From a bacterium (GTDB lineage: Bacteria; Bacillota; Clostridia; Christensenellales; Aristaeellaceae), in contig SFTH01000001.1 in assembly GCA_004563405.1 (NCBI GenBank), positions 124,001 to 188,000 of the forward strand: a stretch of 64,000 bases of DNA. The letters run 5' to 3'. Numbering within the stretch: position 1 is the stretch's first letter; each line of letters begins with the position of its first letter. A program made the translations under genes and the position numbers. Of the stretch, positions 48,644-55,831 are shown piece after piece. Under the pieces are notes generated by a model that was not told the origin of the DNA, did not search any database, and saw only the letters and a program-made list of their open reading frames with translations.

Positions 48644-48687
48644 GCGGCGCGGCTTTGTCCAAAAGGACAAAGCCGCGCCGCTTTTTT
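48644..48687 (+). terminator. strong intrinsic terminator after pucR
   Basis: A perfect 17-bp stem (48644-48660 with 48665-48681), loop AAAA, followed by six T. A possible -10 box TATAAT for the permease gene lies at 48726-48731 without a good -35. Confidence 0.92.
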
Positions 48688-48780
48688 CTGCCGCGCAGAT
48701 AAATACTTTTCCCCGGAAAATCCGCTATAATTCTTTCATTCCAGATCCGGTTCTTCCGGAAATACGAGGGGGATAGGAAA

Positions 48781-50082
48781 ATGAAGGGGAAACTGACGGG
48801 CTTTGAGATTCGACCCGACCAGCGCCAGAGCTGGACGTCCATCGCCATGGTCTGGGCGGGCGGCATGATCTGCGTGCCCTGCCTGATGATCGGCGGCGTG
48901 CTCGTGGGCGGCGGACTGAGCTTTGCCCAGATCGTGCTGTCCATACTGCTGGGTTACGGCATGATCTGCGCGTACATGATCTTCATTGGCATGCAGGCCT
49001 GCGATACCGGCCTTCCGGTGTCCGTCATGGCCTCCGGTGCGCTGGGCGAGAAGGGCGCGCGCTACATCATCAGCGCCATACTGGCCATCGCCTGCGTGGG
49101 CTGGTTCGGCATCCAGTCCGCCGTGTGCGGCAGCGCGTTTGCCTCCATGGGTGCGGGCATGCTGGGCTATGAATCCGCCAGCGCGACGGCGGTCACCGTC
49201 TGCTCTCTGGTCTGGGGCGCGATCATGCTGGTCACGGCCTGCACCGGCTTCAAGGGCCTCAAGTGGCTCAACTACATCGCGGTGCCCGCGCTGGTCGTCG
49301 TGTGCCTCTACGGCATCATCGCCAGCATGGTGCAGAACGACGGAGCGGCCCGGCTGGCCACCTACGCCCCGGAAAATTCCGCCGGACTGATCTTCGGCAT
49401 GAGCATGGTGGTGGCCTCCTTCGCCCTGGGCGGCGTGATCTCCGCAGACTACTGCCGCTTCGCCCGCAGCCGCGCGGACGTGGTGAAGTCCTCGCTGGTG
49501 GGCGTGATTCCTGCGGGACTGTTCATGTTGCTCACCGGCGGCGTGATGAGCGTCGTGACCGGGCAGTACGACATCAGCGCGATCCTGGCGAGCCTCGGCG
49601 TTCCGTTCTTCGGCCTGCTGGCGCTGGTGCTGGCCACCTGGACCACCAACGTCACCAACGCCTACTCCGGCGGCCTGGCCCTGTCCAACCTGCTGGGCTT
49701 TGACGAGAGCAAGTTCAAAATCACTACGGGCATTGCGGGCGGCGTGGGCACCCTGCTGGCGGCCTTTGGCCTCCTGAACCGCTTCCAGGCCTTCCTGAGC
49801 CTGATGTCCGGCCTGCTGCCGCCGCTGGCGGGCGTGATCATCGCCAACTACTGGATCGTCGGCAGGGGGAGGCGCGACGCCTTCCAGGTGGTGGAGGGAT
49901 ACTTCGCCCCCGGCCTGATCGCCTTCTTTGTGGGCGCGTTCGTCGCCTGCCTGACGGGCGGCACCTTTGCCTCCTTCCCGGGGCTGGCCTGGCTGAACAT
50001 CCCGTTCTTCGTGGGGCCGGTGAACGGCATCGTCGTGTCCCTGCTGCTCTATACGCTGCTGGCGAAGGCGATGAAGAAGTGA
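48781..50082 (+). CDS. NCS1-family nucleobase permease (CodB-like)
   Basis: The 433-residue protein has about 12 membrane segments. Its landmarks are those of cytosine permease CodB: WTSIAMVWAGGMICVPCLMIGG near the start, GWFGIQSAVCGSAFASMG in helix 3, and DYCRFARSRADVV in the middle, with ANYWIVGRGRR near the C-terminus. It should import cytosine, another nucleobase or a hydantoin with protons or sodium. It is the first structural gene after the pucR-like regulator. A perfect 12-bp hairpin (50089-50114) follows before the DUF917 gene. Confidence 0.9.
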   Translation: MKGKLTGFEIRPDQRQSWTSIAMVWAGGMICVPCLMIGGVLVGGGLSFAQIVLSILLGYGMICAYMIFIGMQACDTGLPVSVMASGALGEKGARYIISAILAIACVGWFGIQSAVCGSAFASMGAGMLGYESASATAVTVCSLVWGAIMLVTACTGFKGLKWLNYIAVPALVVVCLYGIIASMVQNDGAARLATYAPENSAGLIFGMSMVVASFALGGVISADYCRFARSRADVVKSSLVGVIPAGLFMLLTGGVMSVVTGQYDISAILASLGVPFFGLLALVLATWTTNVTNAYSGGLALSNLLGFDESKFKITTGIAGGVGTLLAAFGLLNRFQAFLSLMSGLLPPLAGVIIANYWIVGRGRRDAFQVVEGYFAPGLIAFFVGAFVACLTGGTFASFPGLAWLNIPFFVGPVNGIVVSLLLYTLLAKAMKK

Positions 50083-50149
50083 GCTTCGGGCCCGGGCGGC
50101 GCGCCGCCCGGGCCAAACATCCTTGAAATGAAATCAGAGGTGCTTGAAA

Positions 50150-51250
50150 TTGAGAAAGATCGGTTTACAGGAAATTGAGGAGATCGCCCTCGGCGCAGCG
50201 CTGCTGGGCGCGGGCGGCGGCGGCGACCCCTATGTGGGCAAGCTGGTGGCCCTGGGCGCGGTGCGGGAGTGCGGCGCGGTTTCGCTGATTGACCCGGAGG
50301 AGGTTCCGGACGACGCGCTGATCATGCCCATCGCCATGATGGGCGCGCCCACGGTGCTCTGCGAAAAGGGCATCGGCGACATGGAGTACCGGCGCATCTA
50401 CGACATGGTGCGCCGCTACTTCGGCCGGGAGGTCTACGCCACCATGCCCATGGAGGCGGGCGGCGTGAACTCCATGCTGCCCATCGCCGCTGCGGCGCGG
50501 CTGGGCCTGCCCATGGTGGACTGCGACGGCATGGGCCGCGCGTTCCCGGAGCTGCAGATGGTCACCTTCACCATCGGCGGCGTGTCCGCCACGCCCATGG
50601 CGCTCACCGACGAAAAGGGCAACAGCGTCATCTTTGAAACCATCACCAACCAGTGGACGGAGGAGCTGGCCCGGGCCGTGACCATGAGCTGCGGCGGCAG
50701 CGTCACCGTGTCGCTGTACGTTATGGACGGAAAGACCCTCAAGCAGTACGGCGTGCGCGGCATCGTCAGCCGCAGCCAGGAGCTGGGCAGGGCCATCCGC
50801 AGCGTCAAGAGTGCCGCGGACGAGACGCCGGAGGCGCGCTTTCTGCGCCTGTCCGGGGGAATCCGGCTCTTCCGGGGCAAGATCTCCGACGTGCTGCGCA
50901 CCACCGACGGAAAGTTCAACCACGGCCGGGTGCAGCTTCGGGGCATCGGCGAATACAGAAATTCCTGCGCGGAGATCGTGTTTCAGAACGAGAACCTGTG
51001 CTGCCGCGTGGACGGAAGGATCCTGGCTACCGCGCCGGATCTGATCTGCCTGGTGGACGCGGAGACCTTCACGCCGGTGACCACGGACGCACTGAAGTAC
51101 GGCAAGCGCGTGCTGGCGGTGGGCCTGAAGTGCGATCCCCTGTGGCGCACGCAGGCGGGCCTCGCGCTGGTCGGACCCCGCTACTTCGGCATCGACGCGG
51201 ACTACATTCCCCTGGAGGAGCGCGCGAAGGGAGGCGAGGCAAATGTATAA
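50150..51250 (+). CDS. DUF917-family protein
   Basis: The 366-residue protein is read from TTG at 50150-50152, because GAGGTG (50137-50142) is seven bases ahead; TTG 50144 is only one base away. Family PF06032 landmarks include ALGAALLGAGGGGDPYVGK and MPMEAGGVNSMLPI near residue 100. AFPELQMVTFTIGGVSATPM lies around 130-150. DUF917 proteins are regularly found beside hydantoinase A-type enzymes and are thought to be subunits or partners of them. The gene overlaps the hydantoinase by eight bases, which supports a complex. Confidence 0.88.
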   Translation: MRKIGLQEIEEIALGAALLGAGGGGDPYVGKLVALGAVRECGAVSLIDPEEVPDDALIMPIAMMGAPTVLCEKGIGDMEYRRIYDMVRRYFGREVYATMPMEAGGVNSMLPIAAAARLGLPMVDCDGMGRAFPELQMVTFTIGGVSATPMALTDEKGNSVIFETITNQWTEELARAVTMSCGGSVTVSLYVMDGKTLKQYGVRGIVSRSQELGRAIRSVKSAADETPEARFLRLSGGIRLFRGKISDVLRTTDGKFNHGRVQLRGIGEYRNSCAEIVFQNENLCCRVDGRILATAPDLICLVDAETFTPVTTDALKYGKRVLAVGLKCDPLWRTQAGLALVGPRYFGIDADYIPLEERAKGGEANV

Positions 51251-52796
51251 GCTGGGCGTGGACGTGGGCGGCACCAACACGGACGCGGTGCTGATCGACG
51301 AAAACCTGAACGTGGTGGGGGAGATCAAGCATCCCACCACCGGCAACATCTTCGAGGGCATCATGGGCGCGGTGCAGGGCCTGCTGGCGCAGACCGGCGT
51401 GGACCGCGGCCAGATTGCCCAGGCCATGCTGGGCACCACCCAGTGCACCAACGCCATTGTGGAGCGCAGGAACCTGGCGAAGATCGGCCTGCTGCGCATC
51501 GGCGCTCCGGCGACGCTGGGCGTGCCGCCGATGGCGGACTGGGCGCAGGACATTCGCTTCATTGTGGAGGAGAGCGCCGTCATTTCCGGCGGCTATGAGT
51601 ACGACGGAAAGGCGCTCAATCCCCTGGACGAGGCCGCCGCCCGCGCGTTCTTCGAGGGCCTGAAGGGCCGGGTGGAATCCGTGGCCATCTCCTGCGTGTT
51701 CTCCACGGTGTGCGCCGAGCACGAGCTGCGCGCGGCGCAGATCTGCCGGGAGGTCATGGGTGGAGACGTGCACATCTCCATCTCCAGCGAAATCGGCAGC
51801 ATGGGCCTGATCGAGCGGGAGAACGCCACGATCCTGAACGCCGCCCTGTACCGGGTGGCCGAGCGCTTCACCGAGGGCTTCGCGTACAGCCTGAAGGAGG
51901 AGGGCGTGACCAACGCGGACGTGTATCTCTCCCAGAACGACGGTACGCTGATGACCATGGACTACGCCCGGCGCTATCCGATTCTCACCGTGGCCTGCGG
52001 CCCCACGAACTCTATTCGCGGCGCGAGCTACCTGAGTCGCCTCGACAACGCCATCGTCATCGACGTGGGCGGGACCACCACCGACCTGGGCGTGATCCAG
52101 AACGGCTTCCCCCGGGAGTCCGGCGTGGCTGTGACCATCGGCGGCGTGCGCACCAACTTCCGCATGCCGGACGTGGTGTCCATCGGCCTGGGCGGCGGCT
52201 CCATCGTGCGCGCGCGTCCGGACGGCACGGTGACGGTCGGACCCGACAGCGTGGGCTACGAGATCACGAAGCGCGCCCGGGTGTTCGGCGGCGACACGCT
52301 CACCGCCACGGACGTCGCCGTGCGCCTTGGCATGGCTCGGGTGGGCGACCCCGAGCGGGTGAAGGATCTGGACGAGGGCCTCGCCCGGCGGGCGATGGAC
52401 GCCATCTGCGCGCTGGTGGAGGACGCCATCGACCTGATGAAGGTCTCCGGCGAGGACATGGACGTGGTTCTGGTGGGCGGCGGCTCGATCATCCTGCCGG
52501 AAAAGCTCGCGGGCGCGCGCTGCGTCTTCAAGCCCGCCTATTTCGGAACGGCCAACGCCATCGGCTCCGCCATCTCCAAGGTCAGCGGAACCTACGAGGC
52601 GCTGATCGACTACGACGTGCTGCCCCGTGAGCAGGCCATTGAGCAGGCAAGGGCCGAAGCCATCGAGCTGGCGGTTCGCTCCGGCGCGATCCGCGAGACC
52701 GTGGAAATCATCGAGGTGGAGGACGTGCCCCTGGCCTATTATCCGGGCAACACCTGCCGCGTCAAGGTCAAGGCAGCGGGTGAGCTCGCGGGCTGA
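51243..52796 (+). CDS. hydantoinase/oxoprolinase family protein (HyuA-like)
   Basis: The 517-residue protein has the ASKHA-type fold of hydantoinase A. The phosphate loop is GVDVGGTNTDAVLID (residues about 5-19). A second nucleotide motif, IVIDVGGTTTDLGVI, is near residue 275, and VVLVGGGSIILPEKL is near residue 410. It is shorter than 5-oxoprolinase (about 700 residues) and lacks a HyuB partner in this window. ATP-dependent opening of a cyclic amide, such as a hydantoin, is the likely reaction. AAGGGAGGCG precedes the ATG. With DUF917 and the permease it forms a probable nucleobase or hydantoin utilisation operon. Confidence 0.9.
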   Translation: MYKLGVDVGGTNTDAVLIDENLNVVGEIKHPTTGNIFEGIMGAVQGLLAQTGVDRGQIAQAMLGTTQCTNAIVERRNLAKIGLLRIGAPATLGVPPMADWAQDIRFIVEESAVISGGYEYDGKALNPLDEAAARAFFEGLKGRVESVAISCVFSTVCAEHELRAAQICREVMGGDVHISISSEIGSMGLIERENATILNAALYRVAERFTEGFAYSLKEEGVTNADVYLSQNDGTLMTMDYARRYPILTVACGPTNSIRGASYLSRLDNAIVIDVGGTTTDLGVIQNGFPRESGVAVTIGGVRTNFRMPDVVSIGLGGGSIVRARPDGTVTVGPDSVGYEITKRARVFGGDTLTATDVAVRLGMARVGDPERVKDLDEGLARRAMDAICALVEDAIDLMKVSGEDMDVVLVGGGSIILPEKLAGARCVFKPAYFGTANAIGSAISKVSGTYEALIDYDVLPREQAIEQARAEAIELAVRSGAIRETVEIIEVEDVPLAYYPGNTCRVKVKAAGELAG

Positions 52797-52842
52797 CACG
52801 CGCGGAGCGGGCTCTGCCACGTACATATCCATCGACAGTTTT

Positions 52843-52883
52843 GCCCGCAGGCGCCGTACGGAGGCGGCCTGCGGGCGCTTTTC
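52843..52883 (+). terminator. intrinsic terminator after the hydantoinase gene
   Basis: GCCCGCAGGC (52843-52852) pairs with GCCTGCGGGC (52867-52876), then GCTTTTCATT. Confidence 0.75.
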
Positions 52884-52907
52884 ATTGGTTTTTCAGGCGC
52901 TCCTTAC

Positions 52908-53351
52908 TCAGTCCTTCGGGCAGCAGCTGCGCGCGCAGAGCCCGCTTCCGGCCAGCATGGCCGTCCAGATGCGGGCGTGGGCGTATTCGTCGCCCAGAAT
53001 GGAGGTCAGCAGATAGCGCACCCGGTTGGTCGGGGCGCACATCGCCAGCTCCGCATAGCGGCGAATCGCGCCCAACTCGCCCAGGATGGCCGCCTCGACG
53101 TCCTGCGCAAAGTCGCCGCTGGCGTCGGCGCAATTCTCCGGGCAGGAGGCCGGGGGCGGACAGATTCCCAGCAGGGAGGCCTGGAGGCGGGCGTGGGCGT
53201 ATTCGTCCCCGACGATGCTGATGATGATCTCCCGAAGCTCCTGTGTGGGGGCTTCATTTGCAATCTGCGCATAAAAACCAGCGTCGCAGAGCTCATCCTG
53301 AATGGAGGCTTCCAGCTGTTCCCGGTAATTTGCGCACATGGATTCACGCAT
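52908..53351 (-). CDS. ferritin-like diiron protein with a cysteine-rich hinge
   Basis: The 147-residue protein is built of two similar helix pairs. Each contains a Glu helix (EASIQDELCDAGFYAQIA; EAAILGELGAIRRYAELA) followed by IVGDEYAHARL or ILGDEYAHARI. Together these give the E...DExxH/E...DExxH ligands of a rubrerythrin-like diiron centre, here in a half-and-half repeat. Between the halves lies CPPPASCPENC, and the C-terminus is CARSCC, both unusual. No rubredoxin domain is present. It may detoxify peroxide or store iron. The start at the ATG at 53349-53351 has only a weak AGAGAG site, so it is uncertain. Confidence 0.75.
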   Translation of the reverse strand: MRESMCANYREQLEASIQDELCDAGFYAQIANEAPTQELREIIISIVGDEYAHARLQASLLGICPPPASCPENCADASGDFAQDVEAAILGELGAIRRYAELAMCAPTNRVRYLLTSILGDEYAHARIWTAMLAGSGLCARSCCPKD

Positions 53352-53543
53352 GGAACCACTCTCTTTCAAAGCAGGGCTGCGGCGCGCGCGCCGCGCACGC
53401 CGCCACGCCATACTATGGTTCCGCCGCTTTTCCCGTGCACTTTCATGCAATATTTATTCTGCTGGGGGAAACTTTTATACGATTTTTATGCCGCCTGTGC
53501 GATAATAGAGGCATCATTCAGGGATTAAGGGCAGGATTTACGG

Positions 53544-54893
53544 ATGGACGAGAGAAAAAAGCGCCGGCGACTGTCCTCCGCGCAGATCATCATCGCCGGG
53601 TTTCTGGCCGTGATTCTGCTGGGGGCGCTGCTGCTGTGCCTCCCCTGTGCAACGCAGGGCGAGGGGCGCGCGAGCCTGCTGGACGCGCTGTTTACCGCCA
53701 CCTCCTCGGTGTGCGTCACGGGGCTGGTGGTGCAGAACACCGCCACCTACTGGTCCGCCTTCGGACAGGCGGTGATCCTTCTGCTGATTCAGATCGGCGG
53801 CATGGGCGTGGTGACGGTGGCGGTCACCATCACCATGATTTCGGGAAGAAAGATCGGCTTGATGCAGCGCAGCACCATGCAGGAGGCCATCTCGGCCCAC
53901 CATGTGGGCGGCATCGTGAAGATGACGGGCTTCATTCTCAAGACCACACTGCTGGTGGAGCTCGCCGGCGCGGCGCTGCTTGCGCCCGCCTTCTGCCGGG
54001 ACTTCGGGCCTGCGCGCGGAATCTGGTACGCGCTGTTTCACTCCATATCAGCCTTCTGCAACGCGGGCTTCGACCTGCTGGGCGTGGAGCAGAGCTACGC
54101 CTCGCTGACGGCCTACGCGGGGAATCCGTTGGTGAGCGTCACCATCATGGCGCTGATCATCGTCGGCGGCATCGGCTTTCTGACCTGGGAGGACGTCAAG
54201 TCCCGGAAGTGGCGCTTCAAGTCCTATCGCATGCAGAGCAAGGTGATCCTGACGATGGCGCTGGTGCTGATTCTGGTTCCGGCGGCCTACCTGTACTTCT
54301 GTGAGTTTTCCCGCGGCGCATGGGCGGACCAGAGCGTGGGCGAGCGGGTGCTCGCCGCACTGTTTCAGGCGGTCACGCCGAGGACGGCGGGCTTCAACAC
54401 GGTGGATCTGACCCGCCTGAGCCAGACCGGACAGAGTTTGCTGATTCTGCTGATGCTCATCGGCGGCGCGCCGGGCTCCACGGCGGGCGGCATGAAGACC
54501 ACCACCGCCGCGGTGCTGCTGCTCTCCACCCTGTCGATCTTCCGGCGCAGGGAGACCATACGCTGCTTCGGCCGCAGAATCGACGAGCGCGTGGTGCGCG
54601 ACGCCGTGGCGATCCTGCTGATGTACATTCTCCTGTTCTTCTTCGGCGCGATGGTCATCAGCTACATCGAGAATCTGCCCATGCTCACCTGCCTGTTTGA
54701 GACGGCCTCGGCCATCGGTACGGTGGGCCTCACGCTGGGAATTACGCCGGGGTTGGGCGCGGCGTCGCGCATCATTCTGATGGCGCTGATGTTCTTCGGC
54801 CGCGTGGGCGGGCTGACGATTATCTTCGCGGCGTTCTCCGGCGCGCAGCACTACACCGCGCGCCTGCCCAAGGAAAAGATTACCGTAGGATGA
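53544..54893 (+). CDS. TrkH/KtrB-family potassium uptake membrane protein
   Basis: The 449-residue channel subunit contains the four selectivity-loop repeats of the Trk/Ktr family: TATSSVCVTGLVV, FHSISAFCNAGFDL, VTPRTAGFNTVDL and ETASAIGTVGLTLG, each with a conserved Gly. The size and missing long N-terminus fit KtrB rather than proteobacterial TrkH. The ribosome binding site is weak (GGGCAGGAT). It lies 15 bases before the TrkA-type regulator, forming a sodium-dependent KtrAB-like system. The neighbouring kdpDE genes suggest control by potassium or turgor. Confidence 0.92.
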   Translation: MDERKKRRRLSSAQIIIAGFLAVILLGALLLCLPCATQGEGRASLLDALFTATSSVCVTGLVVQNTATYWSAFGQAVILLLIQIGGMGVVTVAVTITMISGRKIGLMQRSTMQEAISAHHVGGIVKMTGFILKTTLLVELAGAALLAPAFCRDFGPARGIWYALFHSISAFCNAGFDLLGVEQSYASLTAYAGNPLVSVTIMALIIVGGIGFLTWEDVKSRKWRFKSYRMQSKVILTMALVLILVPAAYLYFCEFSRGAWADQSVGERVLAALFQAVTPRTAGFNTVDLTRLSQTGQSLLILLMLIGGAPGSTAGGMKTTTAAVLLLSTLSIFRRRETIRCFGRRIDERVVRDAVAILLMYILLFFFGAMVISYIENLPMLTCLFETASAIGTVGLTLGITPGLGAASRIILMALMFFGRVGGLTIIFAAFSGAQHYTARLPKEKITVG

Positions 54894-54908
54894 CGGGGGG
54901 AAGGGAAT

Positions 54909-55556
54909 ATGAAATCCATATTGCTCATCGGCCTGGGCCGCTTCGGCCGCCACATCGCCATGAAGCTCAACGAGCTGCACCATCAGGTGATGGCCGTCGA
55001 CCGCAACGAGGAGCGCGTGGAGGCCGCGCTGCCCTATGTGACCAGCGCGCAGATCGGCGACAGCAAGAAGGCCGCCTTCATGGAGTCCCTTGGCGTGCGC
55101 AACTTCGACGTGTGCATCGTGGCCATCGGAGACGACTTTCAGAGCTCCCTGGAGACCACCGCGCTCCTGAAGGAGCTGGGCGCGCGCTTCGTGGTCTCCC
55201 GCGCCGCCCGGGACACCCATGCGAAGTTCCTGTTGCGCAACGGCGCGGACGAGGTGGTCTACCCGGAGAAGCAGCTGGCGAACTGGACGGCCATCCGCTT
55301 CAGCTCCGACCACATCTTCGACTACATCGAGCTGAACAGGGACAACGCCATCGTGGAGGTCTCCGTGCCTCCGGCCTGGCACGGCAAGACCGTGGGCGAA
55401 TTGGACGTGCGCAAGAAGTACAACATCAACCTGCTGGCGGTGAAGTCCAACAACAATCTGAACATTGATATCACGACGGATACGCGCTTTACCGGCAATG
55501 AGACCGTGCTCGTGCTCGGAAGCAACCGCGCCATCCAGAAGTGTTTCCACACCTGA
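54909..55556 (+). CDS. TrkA/KtrA-family potassium uptake regulator
   Basis: The 215-residue cytoplasmic ring subunit gates the channel. The RCK-N Rossmann fold begins LLIGLGRFGRHIAMKLNELH with the NAD(H)/ATP glycine motif GLGRFG and the acidic ribose contact in VDRNEERV. The RCK-C (TrkA-C) domain covers residues about 135-215. A single RCK unit is the KtrA form. GGGGGAAGGG precedes the ATG. Confidence 0.93.
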   Translation: MKSILLIGLGRFGRHIAMKLNELHHQVMAVDRNEERVEAALPYVTSAQIGDSKKAAFMESLGVRNFDVCIVAIGDDFQSSLETTALLKELGARFVVSRAARDTHAKFLLRNGADEVVYPEKQLANWTAIRFSSDHIFDYIELNRDNAIVEVSVPPAWHGKTVGELDVRKKYNINLLAVKSNNNLNIDITTDTRFTGNETVLVLGSNRAIQKCFHT

Positions 55557-55593
55557 GCTGCACGCGCTTCGAAGGGGAAGAGGGGGATGCGCT

Positions 55594-55767
55594 GTGAAGG
55601 ATGCATTGCTGATACTGTGCGTGGGCGCGGTGTTTCTGGCGGGCTTTCCGCTGATGAAGCGGCTGGATCGCTGGCTCAACGGCCACATCGCGCCGCCGGA
55701 GGACGCGCCCGGGGAGGACGCGCCGCAGGGCTCCGGAAATCTGGAAAAACGGGACGGGACGCGCTGA
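55594..55767 (+). CDS. small single-span membrane protein
   Basis: The 57-residue protein starts at GTG 55594, with GGGGG seven bases ahead. It has one membrane helix (residues about 3-20, DALLILCVGAVFLAGFPLM) and a Pro/Glu/Asp-rich cytoplasmic tail. It has no recognised family. It follows the TrkA gene by 37 bases in the same direction, and its length and placement recall small accessory subunits, but no function is claimed. Confidence 0.55.
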   Translation: MKDALLILCVGAVFLAGFPLMKRLDRWLNGHIAPPEDAPGEDAPQGSGNLEKRDGTR

Positions 55768-55778
55768 GCGCTCGCGCC

Positions 55779-55807
55779 TTCCAACCGGTTGACGGCCATA
55801 TTATAAT
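55779..55807 (+). promoter_or_regulatory. possible promoter of kdpDE
   Basis: TATAAT at 55802-55807, with a weak TTCCAA at 55779-55784 (17 apart). TTGACG at 55789 is too close to serve as its -35. Confidence 0.4.
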
Positions 55808-55831
55808 GGAATCAGGACGGGAGGGGAGCGC

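Noticed and set aside
55789..55807. TTGACG as the -35 of the kdpD promoter
   Set aside because: It is only seven bases from the TATAAT box, far too close for sigma-A.
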